Source: JBDKVA01 sp039679375 (lineage in GTDB: Bacteria; Bacillota; Clostridia; Acetivibrionales; DTU013). Taken from it: DNA of 17,468 nucleotides. The notes below the pieces were generated by a model. It ran no database searches, was not told the DNA's origin, and saw only the letters and a list, made by a program, of their open reading frames with translations. The stretch is from positions 1-17,468 of the forward strand of contig JBDKVA010000183.1 in assembly GCA_039679375.1 (NCBI GenBank). The letters run 5' to 3'. Both the position numbers and the translations under genes were made by a program. Shown here piece after piece: positions 6,916 through 14,624 of the stretch; position 1 is the stretch's first letter; each line of letters opens with the position of its first letter.

Positions 6916-8298
6916 TCAGACTGCTGCAGCGCGCGGACTTACAGCGGTGAACGCGCTGGGTTCAAACTGAGTCAGGTACTGTTGATTGGCCTGCAGCAGC
7001 TTCATGCCCATTTCCTTTATTTCCGGATAGGTAAGATGGGAACACATCGGATCATTGCACAGCACCCAGAAAGCCTTTTCCAGATTTCCCTCCAGACCGG
7101 CCTCTACAAGCATATTCTGATTGAGGGCATGAGGTAGGACTACGCTTTGTATCTGCTCGGGCAGTTCACCTACGTTCAGAGGCTTGAATCCCAGGCTGTT
7201 CACTACGCCAAGCGTTTCCACGATGGATCCTTCCGGAAGATTAGGTATCTGCCCGACATTGGGAAGGTTGACAACATCGATAAAACTCCTGTCATTGACA
7301 AATGCACCAATGATATCTGCGGCTGTCTCCCTGGAACGCGTATCCGGTATCCTTTCCGCCCCGCTGATATACGCATCCAGTCTGCTCCGCGTATCCTGCT
7401 TCATTTTCCTGCGTTCTTCAATGGACGTTCTTTCCAGTTTATAATTTCTAATTTTGTCCTTGCTCCCTGTCAGATAATTGGGCAGGAATTCGGATATATG
7501 CCTGTCTCCAATATAAGTCAGGTAACCGAAGTGATCATACAGTTCGCTGCAGACAAACCTGTTGAAATCGGTTCCATTCTTGCTCCGGTAAAAATCATGA
7601 AGCATCTCGGCCAGGCTTCGTTTTCCCATTTTATTTTTAAGCAGCTCATACCCGTTCTCTCCTCTGATATTGAAATCCAATATCCAGAAGAAGTGGTTGA
7701 TACCGCCAAAATTGACCTTGATGTCTTCCTCCTTCTTCAGTTCGAAAATATCCATGAGAGCATCGTAAACCTCGAATAATCCGTGGCACAGCCCCACTGT
7801 CCTCAATTTGCTTACCTTATAGAATACATTTGTCAGCACGGACATGGGATTGGTATAATTGAGTACCACGGCATTCGGAGAATACTTCTCTATATCGGCT
7901 GCCAGTCCGACAAACACAGGAATATTCCTCAGTGCCCTTGCCCAGCCCCCGGGGCCGACCGTATCGCCCACCGTATGGTAGATATGGTATGCCTCCGGAA
8001 TGGCAAGGTCGTATTGCATTGCCTCAAGATCGCCGGTGGAGATGGTAATAATCACAAAGTCAGCGTCCGTGAATGCCTCTCTATGGCTGTCGGTATAGTG
8101 AAACGTACACTCCAGGCCTTTCGTTTCCTTAAGTTTCTGACCGAACTGTACAATTTTCTCTCCTGCTGCCCGGTCAATATCCAGTATCTCATAATGAGCG
8201 CATTCAAGTCCGGGGACGAACATTAAATCAATCAAAAGCTTGGGGGACCAGTTAACACTGCCTCCTCCCACCATAACAATTCTGGGCTTGTTATACAT
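6916..8298 (-). CDS. Glycoside hydrolase family 4 (NAD- and metal-dependent), CHG-motif type
   Basis: The 460-residue protein begins with a Rossmann GGGS motif (11-14). It carries the GH4 hallmarks GDTVGPGG (111-118), NYTNP (147-151), Cys171-His172-Gly-Leu, and Asn201-His202; the Cys and His residues bind the divalent metal. GH4 enzymes cleave glycosides by transient oxidation at C3 and elimination, using NAD+ and usually Mn2+. From memory of the family literature, the residues after the metal Cys differ between specificities (for example CHEV, CHSV, CHG, CNVP), and CHG is associated with alpha-glucuronidase-like members; alpha-galactosidase or alpha-glucosidase activity remains possible. The ATG at 8298 is chosen over a TTG fifteen codons upstream because GGGAGGCGG precedes it. 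It starts 22 bases after the lipoprotein gene and is cytoplasmic. Confidence 0.9.
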   Translation of the reverse strand: MYNKPRIVMVGGGSVNWSPKLLIDLMFVPGLECAHYEILDIDRAAGEKIVQFGQKLKETKGLECTFHYTDSHREAFTDADFVIITISTGDLEAMQYDLAIPEAYHIYHTVGDTVGPGGWARALRNIPVFVGLAADIEKYSPNAVVLNYTNPMSVLTNVFYKVSKLRTVGLCHGLFEVYDALMDIFELKKEEDIKVNFGGINHFFWILDFNIRGENGYELLKNKMGKRSLAEMLHDFYRSKNGTDFNRFVCSELYDHFGYLTYIGDRHISEFLPNYLTGSKDKIRNYKLERTSIEERRKMKQDTRSRLDAYISGAERIPDTRSRETAADIIGAFVNDRSFIDVVNLPNVGQIPNLPEGSIVETLGVVNSLGFKPLNVGELPEQIQSVVLPHALNQNMLVEAGLEGNLEKAFWVLCNDPMCSHLTYPEIKEMGMKLLQANQQYLTQFEPSAFTAVSPRAAAV

Positions 8299-8320
8299 GT
8301 TGTTTTCCGCCTCCCGACCG

Positions 8321-9970
8321 TTACTTTTTAACACCTGTCGCAACTGCCTTCTGCAATAATTCTTCCGCTGTCTTCAACATCGGCAGGGGATCCTTCTTTC
8401 CCAGCGCCACAGCCACCCTGGCTTCGTCGGCAAGCTTCCACGCCTCGTCGCCGTACCCGTTGGGGTCGTTCATAACGACATCACGTGTTTGAATATCAAC
8501 AGTAATGACATTCCCTGTTGCCAGTATCTGTGTGATAGTTTTACAGACGCCCTGAAGCTTTGCTACCCTGTCGGAACTCTTGGAAAAATCCGACCGTATA
8601 GACATCATACCTGATCTTACTATTTCCGACTGGACATCAAGGTTTTGCATCCAGAGCACAAACTCCTTCGCCCATTTAACATTAAGCTCCGGTTTTCCTG
8701 CCCAGACAAAGAGCGAGTCTTCCGCAGCCTGCTGTACGCAGAGCTTGGAACCGGCCTTACTGACAAAAGGCATGGCCATGAATCCCCATTCAAAACCGGC
8801 CGGCGTCGCGTTCTTCATTTCGTTTTGTATCCAGCTTCCCGATGCGACCATAGCCACTCTGTGCTGTATTAACTGCATCTGTGAAATCGTATGTGTAATA
8901 GTGCCGGAACCGGGCTCAAAATATTTTTTCTGTCCCATTTCGTACATACGGGTCCACATGGTGATGCTCTCCGGTGCAGTATATTGCGAACCTATGAAGT
9001 TCCTGAAATTATACTCGAACTTGGTATTTCCGTTTTCCAGCGCCAGTTCAAATTCCTTCGGCTTGAATAATCCCCACTGATACCCTCTGTAAAAGGTCAT
9101 CGGATAGATATTTTTTGCCTTGATTGCGTCGCATAACTGAAGAAATTCTTCATAGGTTTTCGGCTGCTCATTCCAGCCGTTCTTCTTGAAAAAGGCTTTG
9201 TCGTAAAACAGCCCCATAACATCCAGACCGTAGTCTATAGCATAGGTTTTACCCAACCTCTTGAATCTCTGATATTTGTATGAGGAAGAGAACATCAGAT
9301 CCTTTACCTTCTTGCCGGGGGTATCATACGGAGCTCTTTCCCATAAATCATCCATAGTAGCAATTTTTCCTGCATCAGCAAGTTCTTCCCACGTAAGCCT
9401 GGTAGTAGAAAAAATATCGAACATGTCGTCATTATTGCCGGCAGATACCTTTGTCATAATGGTTTTTTCTATCGTAGGAGATGACGTTATTTCAATCTTT
9501 ACATTCGGGAACTTTTGGGTAAATGTCTTGATTGCATAGTCCATCCATGCACGTCCGACGCCGCCCTCAAAAAATCCAAGTTTTAATGTAACCTTATCGG
9601 TTTTGCTCAATCCGTTTTCCGGATATGTATTTTCTGCCGGAGCAGCGGAAGCCGCAGGTGTACCGGCTGGTGCTGCAGAAGCGCTTACCGTGGCAGTGGG
9701 TGCACTGGTCGGTGATGCGCTGGCACTGTCCGCGGGTGTGGCCGACGGTGATGCAGCAGCGGTTGCTCCATCCGCAGGTGTGGCAGACGGTGATGCAGCA
9801 GCGCTTACTTCAGATGAGAGAGCGCTGGCCGGTGACGCAGCAGCGTTCGTTCCGGCTGCTGGAGACTGTGACGTTTGATCCTTGGAATTCGTATCGCCTC
9901 CGCAGGCTGTTGACCCGATGATCATAACAAATGCCAGAAATAAAATACCGATGGTTTTTACCCTTCTCAT
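8321..9970 (-). CDS. Extracellular sugar-binding lipoprotein of an ABC importer with a long low-complexity linker
   Basis: The 549-residue protein has a lipoprotein-type signal peptide (MRRVKTIGILFLAF then GSTAC); Cys23 is the predicted lipidated residue, although Ser at position -3 of the lipobox is less usual than Leu. Residues about 28-113 form an Ala/Ser/Thr/Pro-rich linker with 14-residue repeats. A family-1 solute-binding domain begins near residue 126 (VTLKLGFFEGG) and runs to the C-terminus. The ATG at 9970 is preceded by AAAGGGGG with good spacing; an upstream in-frame ATG lacks one and would spoil the signal peptide. It is the first gene of the transport run and is expected to deliver oligosaccharides to the two permeases. 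The ligand is unknown. Confidence 0.92.
   Translation of the reverse strand: MRRVKTIGILFLAFVMIIGSTACGGDTNSKDQTSQSPAAGTNAAASPASALSSEVSAAASPSATPADGATAAASPSATPADSASASPTSAPTATVSASAAPAGTPAASAAPAENTYPENGLSKTDKVTLKLGFFEGGVGRAWMDYAIKTFTQKFPNVKIEITSSPTIEKTIMTKVSAGNNDDMFDIFSTTRLTWEELADAGKIATMDDLWERAPYDTPGKKVKDLMFSSSYKYQRFKRLGKTYAIDYGLDVMGLFYDKAFFKKNGWNEQPKTYEEFLQLCDAIKAKNIYPMTFYRGYQWGLFKPKEFELALENGNTKFEYNFRNFIGSQYTAPESITMWTRMYEMGQKKYFEPGSGTITHTISQMQLIQHRVAMVASGSWIQNEMKNATPAGFEWGFMAMPFVSKAGSKLCVQQAAEDSLFVWAGKPELNVKWAKEFVLWMQNLDVQSEIVRSGMMSIRSDFSKSSDRVAKLQGVCKTITQILATGNVITVDIQTRDVVMNDPNGYGDEAWKLADEARVAVALGKKDPLPMLKTAEELLQKAVATGVKK
9711..9845. repeat. In-frame 42-bp repeats coding the lipoprotein linker
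   Basis: GGTGATGCAGCAGCG-like cores occur at about 9747, 9789 and 9831 (the last as GGTGACGCAGCAGCG), a 42-base period or 14 codons. A diverged copy starts at about 9711. The period keeps frame, so copy number could vary without breaking the gene. The repeats encode the Ala/Ser/Pro spacer of the binding protein. Confidence 0.75.
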
Positions 9971-10184
9971 GAAAGTGACCCCCTTTAAAATATTAACCAT
10001 GCATTTCAATACTTTTAAATACTTTAAACTGAAAAGAACATGTTTATCGCATAAAATGCAAGAAGGCTGCTGTTTATATCTCCATTATAGTTTCAAGTTA
10101 CATAACATTATATAAAAATATTGCTGTTTATCCCTGCTTTTATTGCCGGTATTGCTTTTCGTCCAGTATTTCCAAAGGCTGCGC
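9971..10184 (-). promoter_or_regulatory. 214-bp intergenic region with candidate promoter for the transport run
   Basis: This AT-rich gap is the natural place for the promoter of the lipoprotein-to-SGNH run. On the minus strand, TATAAT-type -10 boxes occur at 10112-10107 and 10089-10084. Neither has a convincing -35 element at standard spacing, so the exact promoter is uncertain. No clear intrinsic terminator for the upstream beta-helix gene is visible, so read-through from that gene cannot be excluded. Confidence 0.35.
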
Positions 10185-12452
10185 TTATTTAAAATAGATA
10201 CCGGAAGCAACGGCCTTATCCTCAGATATGCTGCCGCCTTTTACCAGTTTTGAAATTAAAGTCTCGCGGCCACCCTTTATATACATCTTCAGCGCCCTAA
10301 CCGTATCCAATGCCAGAATACTTACCGTAAACACCTCTTTTGGTGATTCTGTCATTACAGTTTCTGCCTTTTCTTGAATAATCGGATTCAAATACTTATC
10401 CGTATCGATTGTGCCGCTATTTTTTACAGTTAATGTCACTCCGGTGACACTGCTCCCTGAAAGAACAGTCTTCTGCCCGTTGAAGCTGGCTCCTGATACG
10501 ATTTGCACAGGACTTACGGCTTCATTTAAATTGTATATCGTCCCGGTGACACTGCTATCTGTCAATTCCGCCCTGAGCACATCATATTTCCCTCCCGGCC
10601 TGACAGCCATCTGATTTTGCGGATTTCTGCTCTCTCTTAGCTGCTGTCTGAGCATATATCCTATTTTTATCGGAGAGTTTCTTCTATTAGCGGCAAGTAT
10701 CAGATTATTATCCAGCTTGAAATCCGTACTGCCAAATAACCACATCGCATAATCCTTTGCGTTGAACGACCAGAAGCCGTCACTGTGCAGATTGGAGGAG
10801 TCCGTCATCTCCGTCACCAGTGAAATGGGAGAGCCCATGTCTCCGCAGCGAACCATTTTTATTTTAGCATTATCGGAGGAATTGGCGCCTGTACGGTTCG
10901 GATTCAGGTACCATCCGCATTTTTCACCTTCAACGGAAATACAGTCTTCAAAATAGCCTCCCTGCATATAAAAGTTGCTGCCCTCCGTTTCCGACGGTAT
11001 TGTCGCCTTTGGATTGCTTCCCGGTATGACTGCCCTTTGCCCGGCTTTGTCTGACCGGCACCGTATCAGCTTCAGATTTTTAATGTTGCCTCCGCTGTCT
11101 TCCGGCTCGGTATAAAATCCGCATTTCCATCCTTCAAGAGCATAACAGTCCTCCAGAGTGACATTCTCCACTGATTGATTTTCACATAAATCAAACGCTA
11201 CGGACCAATCCCTGTAGCCATACCCTTTTGTTTCAGGTACACGGATCTCCGCATCCCTTATCTCTGCCGCAGACTGTCCGCGCAACTGTCCGCATCCGCA
11301 GTATAATGCCCTGCATCCGGAAATGAAGATATTTTTGCTGATGTACTGATTCGAGCCTGAATGAATTGTCAGGCCGTGATGGGAGGAGCATTGTATCTGA
11401 CAGTTCTGTATCACAATATCCGAGCAGCTGCCGAAAATCCACAGGCTTCCTGTAGCCCGCCCGTATCCCATATTGCACCAGCGCCCGTACGGGTAAGTGC
11501 CGCGGTAATTGTGGATCAGCACATGATCGATTTTACATTTCGAAGCATTATCAAGCTTTAATACAGTATATCCACTAAGCGCAATGTTAGATATTGTCAC
11601 ATTTTCAGCACCGGATACCGTACGGATAAGGCCGGTTTGCAGATCGCCTGCTTCCTGTGTGGAGGAAAGCGACGTCCTTGTGATGAAAACAGCCTGGGTA
11701 GCGGAATTCGGGTACAGCATGTCTTCCTGCTTGACCGGCTGCACGATGGGAGTAGCTCCAAGTAACTTTGTATTACTGCCAACCCAGATGGTTTTTGTCG
11801 GTCCTTCGATCAAATATTCACCCGGAGCAAACTTAAAGGTAGCGTTGCCAAACTGGATCGCCAGCCTTAATGCACTGGAAAGCTCACCCTGCGGGCAGAT
11901 GAATGCCGCTTTGCTTTTCCATTCCGCAGGGCTGCGGTCCGTCGCTACAATGACTTCATTTCCTGAGGCAACCGCAGACAGCCCCTGACTTGTAAAGTCA
12001 CCGGGAGCCCCACTGGCACAGCCTAACACGGTCAACAGTATTTTTGTATATTGCTCCCGCGTTATCTTTTCTTTTGGTGCAAAAAGATTATTGCCTATGC
12101 CCTGGAATCCTATTTCCGGATGTGCCTTTAAATAAGCAAGGATCGTTTTGTTTCCCTGAGACTCCGTATCCGCGTCGGCAAAATTTACTTCCCCTTCTTC
12201 CGGCACATAAGCTTTGGCTTCTTCCTCCTTTCCAAGAAGCCTGAGAAGCAAAATTGCGCCCTGTATCCGTGTACATTCTTTGGCAAGATATTCGGCAGTC
12301 ACTCCGTTGCCTTCACCGATCAGCATACCGAGAGCTTCAAGGATACCCGTATCCGTTTTGGCAGGTGCCGAAGCCGCTGATACAGGCATTATTAGCGTTA
12401 CCAGCATGATGATAGATAAAGCTAAAGCAAGCAGTTTTCCAAAGCATTTCAT
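10185..12452 (-). CDS. Secreted protein: SLH-like units plus right-handed parallel beta-helix
   Basis: This 755-residue protein has a typical signal peptide ending near PVSA (about residue 26). Two SLH-like units follow (about 38-80 and 100-145; the second has FAPKEKITREQY). From about 200 to 640 there are short repeating beta-strand rungs, such as NVTISNIALSG, CKIDHVLIHN and IVIQNCQIQC, typical of the pectate-lyase/glycan-binding parallel beta-helix fold. The rungs are rich in Cys, unusual for a secreted protein. The last 50 residues match the third SLH-like unit of the 12643-14331 protein. GGAGG lies eight bases before the ATG. It is cell-surface or secreted and may cut or bind an acidic polysaccharide; I cannot identify catalytic residues. 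Its C-terminal half is paralogous to the partial gene at the right edge. Confidence 0.85.
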   Translation of the reverse strand: MKCFGKLLALALSIIMLVTLIMPVSAASAPAKTDTGILEALGMLIGEGNGVTAEYLAKECTRIQGAILLLRLLGKEEEAKAYVPEEGEVNFADADTESQGNKTILAYLKAHPEIGFQGIGNNLFAPKEKITREQYTKILLTVLGCASGAPGDFTSQGLSAVASGNEVIVATDRSPAEWKSKAAFICPQGELSSALRLAIQFGNATFKFAPGEYLIEGPTKTIWVGSNTKLLGATPIVQPVKQEDMLYPNSATQAVFITRTSLSSTQEAGDLQTGLIRTVSGAENVTISNIALSGYTVLKLDNASKCKIDHVLIHNYRGTYPYGRWCNMGYGRATGSLWIFGSCSDIVIQNCQIQCSSHHGLTIHSGSNQYISKNIFISGCRALYCGCGQLRGQSAAEIRDAEIRVPETKGYGYRDWSVAFDLCENQSVENVTLEDCYALEGWKCGFYTEPEDSGGNIKNLKLIRCRSDKAGQRAVIPGSNPKATIPSETEGSNFYMQGGYFEDCISVEGEKCGWYLNPNRTGANSSDNAKIKMVRCGDMGSPISLVTEMTDSSNLHSDGFWSFNAKDYAMWLFGSTDFKLDNNLILAANRRNSPIKIGYMLRQQLRESRNPQNQMAVRPGGKYDVLRAELTDSSVTGTIYNLNEAVSPVQIVSGASFNGQKTVLSGSSVTGVTLTVKNSGTIDTDKYLNPIIQEKAETVMTESPKEVFTVSILALDTVRALKMYIKGGRETLISKLVKGGSISEDKAVASGIYFK

Positions 12453-12488
12453 CGCTTATTCCTCCAAAAGCATATAATCATGGATCAG

Positions 12489-12565
12489 GGCATGTTCCCT
12501 GTGGGTAAAATCCCGGGGGCGTTGAGCCCCGCTCGATTTTGGGAACATGCCTTCGGCATGTTCCC
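12489..12565. promoter_or_regulatory. Three-arm palindrome with two mutually exclusive stems in the leader of the beta-helix gene
   Basis: GGCATGTTCCC occurs at 12489-12499 and 12555-12565; its exact inverse, GGGAACATGCC, is at 12541-12551. The middle arm can pair with the right arm (11 base pairs, three-base loop) or with the left arm. The left pairing encloses a second hairpin, AAAATC (12507-12512)/GATTTT (12535-12540) and GGGGC (12516-12520)/GCCCC (12526-12530). It lies between a terminator and the beta-helix start, on the transcript leader if transcription begins upstream of it. This arrangement fits an RNA switch or attenuator, or alternatively a small palindromic repeat element. Confidence 0.6.
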
Positions 12566-12570
12566 TGGAT

Positions 12571-12629
12571 AAAAAAAGGGATGCAGCGACAGGAGAACCG
12601 CTTTTTGTATCCCCTCCGATCTGCATCCC
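12571..12629 (-). terminator. Intrinsic terminator of the SLH/LamG-like protein gene
   Basis: On the minus strand, GGGATGCAG (12629-12621) pairs with CTGCATCCC (12586-12578), immediately followed by seven T (12577-12571). A shorter inner GGAG/CTCC pairing extends the structure. It lies 14 bases downstream of the stop codon of the 12643-14331 gene. This is the clearest Rho-independent terminator in the window and suggests that gene is a separate transcription unit. Confidence 0.85.
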
Positions 12630-12642
12630 TGACATTTTACTG

Positions 12643-14331
12643 TTACTGAACAGCTTTTATTGTAATATTCGAAGCTTTGATCCAGCCGTTATCATCTGAC
12701 GATACAAAGAATACCTGTCCGACGTCGTCCGTGCTTTCTGCAGCAGATGTCCTGAAGCCGTAATCCTTGGCAATTTGCGTCTTCACACCGCCGTCAGGTG
12801 TTACCCATACGCTGTAGGTCTTTGCATCCATGTTTGCTATTATTTCTATGTGGTACACGGTACCTGTTATTATACCGATTTTTGTATCACTCATTTGGGC
12901 GTTTCCAGCCAGTCCATTTCTAACATCAATGGTGCCTTTACACATTCTTATAAGCATAGCAAGGTCCGAAAAACCGCCTACGACCTTTCCGCTGTCGGCA
13001 AAATCAACGGAGCCGTCGATCAATGCTGTATCATACATCGGCGTCATGTCAAAATTGATCTGCTGCTTTCCTGTGTTATTGCTGCCCAGATACATTCCCT
13101 TCGCCTGCCAGCCCAGGTTTTCACCTGTTGACAGGTAGGATGCCGTACTGTCGAGCATTGCGAACCTTCTGAAATTCTCAACTTTCATCTGGTTATTGTC
13201 GGAAGCGGATATAAAGAATACTTTGCCCAGATCATCCGTGTCAGCCGCGGAAGTCCTGAAGCCGTAGTCCTTTGCTATCTGTGTTTTTACGCCATCCGGT
13301 GTTGTTGCCCAAACACTGTAGGTTTTTGCATCCATATCCGCTTCAACTTCAATGCGGTATGTTATATTAGCCGAATAAGGGAATACAACATCAGCTACTT
13401 GTTTGTTTTCTGCAAGACCGTTCCTTACATCAATGTTACCCTGGTCATTCATTCTGATCAGCATTGCAAGGTCTGCGAACCCAAGCACTTCCTTGTCACT
13501 GTCCGCAAAATCAACGGATGCATCAGCTTTTTCTATCAACGCTGTCATGTTGAAGGTGACATACTGTTTGCCTGTAGTATTTTCGCCTAGCGTATATATC
13601 TTTTTCTGCCATCCCAGGTTCTCACCTGTCGACATGTAGGTTGCGGTGCTGTCGACCAGTTTTGCCAGAGATGCAGGAACCAAAAGCAAATTAGCTGCAG
13701 CAGCTTTCTCTGCATTAAGCTTGCCTGCAGCTATCAGCTGCGCGGCAAGAGTCATTGTGTCATCGCCGTATATTCCTGCATTCAAAGCCTCAACTGTTGC
13801 TACAGCAAGGCTGTCGACCGTGAAAGGCATGTCGGCAGTAATTTTTGACATCCCTTTTTCGGCTGCAAAGGTAAATACATCGGCATATGTAAAGTCGAGA
13901 TCCTGTATGTAACCAAGAGTAGACAGCATTACCTTGTAATATTGCTGCGCTGTTAGCACTTCATTAGGAGCGAACGTGCCATCGGGATTTCCAATCCATC
14001 CCAATGTTGAATTAGCCTTAAGATAAGCAAGGACTTTTTGTCCGTCAGCAAAAGTACTTGCCGCATCAGTGAAGTTATCTGTGCCTGTGAAGGCTAATGC
14101 TTCTTCATATAGCCCCTTGAGTCTTAGATAAATAATAGCTGCCTGAATTCTGACCGGTGTTTTTGCGGTATATTCAGCAGTTACACCTGATCCTTCACCT
14201 ATGAGCACACCGAGGTCAGCGCAGATTTTTGCATCAGCGGATATGGTATCCTCAGCAAAAACGGATGAACAAGAACTTACCAGCAATACTGCGATCAGTA
14301 AAAACGCGAATAACTTTTTAGGATTTTTCAT
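12643..14331 (-). CDS. Secreted protein: SLH-like triad plus two LamG-like modules
   Basis: The 562-residue protein starts with a signal peptide. Processing could be by signal peptidase I after SVFA (residue 26), or as a lipoprotein at Cys21, because VSSC fits a lipobox. Three SLH-like units span about 36-75, 97-145 and 152-215; the second has the GNPDGTFAPNE segment. Two tandem modules follow at about 228-392 and 395-562, each starting STA(T/S)Y(M/L)STGENLGW and ending near AKDYGFRTSAA...D(L/V)G(K/Q)VFF. They resemble concanavalin-like (LamG) modules attached to pectate-lyase and beta-helix proteins, and are probably glycan-binding. A GGGGG site lies ten bases before the ATG. An S-layer or wall-anchored carbohydrate-binding role is inferred; no catalytic domain is visible. 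Confidence 0.85.
   Translation of the reverse strand: MKNPKKLFAFLLIAVLLVSSCSSVFAEDTISADAKICADLGVLIGEGSGVTAEYTAKTPVRIQAAIIYLRLKGLYEEALAFTGTDNFTDAASTFADGQKVLAYLKANSTLGWIGNPDGTFAPNEVLTAQQYYKVMLSTLGYIQDLDFTYADVFTFAAEKGMSKITADMPFTVDSLAVATVEALNAGIYGDDTMTLAAQLIAAGKLNAEKAAAANLLLVPASLAKLVDSTATYMSTGENLGWQKKIYTLGENTTGKQYVTFNMTALIEKADASVDFADSDKEVLGFADLAMLIRMNDQGNIDVRNGLAENKQVADVVFPYSANITYRIEVEADMDAKTYSVWATTPDGVKTQIAKDYGFRTSAADTDDLGKVFFISASDNNQMKVENFRRFAMLDSTASYLSTGENLGWQAKGMYLGSNNTGKQQINFDMTPMYDTALIDGSVDFADSGKVVGGFSDLAMLIRMCKGTIDVRNGLAGNAQMSDTKIGIITGTVYHIEIIANMDAKTYSVWVTPDGGVKTQIAKDYGFRTSAAESTDDVGQVFFVSSDDNGWIKASNITIKAVQ
12646..13650. repeat. Tandem LamG-like module repeat (about 501-504 bp period)
   Basis: Landmark sequences recur at an offset of 504 bases (CCTGAAGCCG at 12751, recurring at 13255) and 501 bases (TCACCTGT at 13121 and 13622). 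The duplication is therefore in frame with small indels. The two encoded modules are clearly related but more diverged than the pair in the 15655-17468 gene. Confidence 0.8.
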
Positions 14332-14624
14332 GCTCTTACATCCCCCTTATAAAATTATTGGTTACGAAATCCGACCCACTTCATGTAATACTTTCTGATG
14401 TGAAACCAAACCTGACTAGTGCTTTCATCCTACTATCTAATTATATCTCCATGTCGAATTTTTAACATTATCAATCTTGCGTAAAGGGTGTGCAAACATA
14501 TATCTATATTGTTGTTTCATTGTTTTCTATTTGTCAGCAATTAGTTCGCTAAATTTAGAAGGATTTTTTTCACCTGATGTGGAATATTAACTTTAGCGAT
14601 ACTTAATATGAAACGGCGGTAAAT
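14332..14624. promoter_or_regulatory. Divergent promoter region between the SLH/LamG-like gene and the AraC regulator
   Basis: This AT-rich 293-base region separates two divergent start codons. For the minus-strand gene, a perfect TATAAT lies at 14445-14440, but no good -35 is found at 16-18 bases. For the plus strand, TTGTCA near 14531 with a weak TTTAGA 17 bases later is a poor candidate. A binding site for the adjacent AraC-type regulator would be expected here; no obvious operator repeat is seen. Confidence 0.4.

Noticed and set aside
7147..7779. 210-residue plus-strand open frame opposite the GH4 gene
   Set aside because: It is a shadow of the GH4 frame, which has clear NAD and metal-binding motifs.
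9603..9878. Ala/Gly/Val-rich open frame on the plus strand opposite the lipoprotein linker
   Set aside because: Its low complexity mirrors the in-frame 42-base repeats of the real gene; the opposite strand encodes a complete binding lipoprotein.
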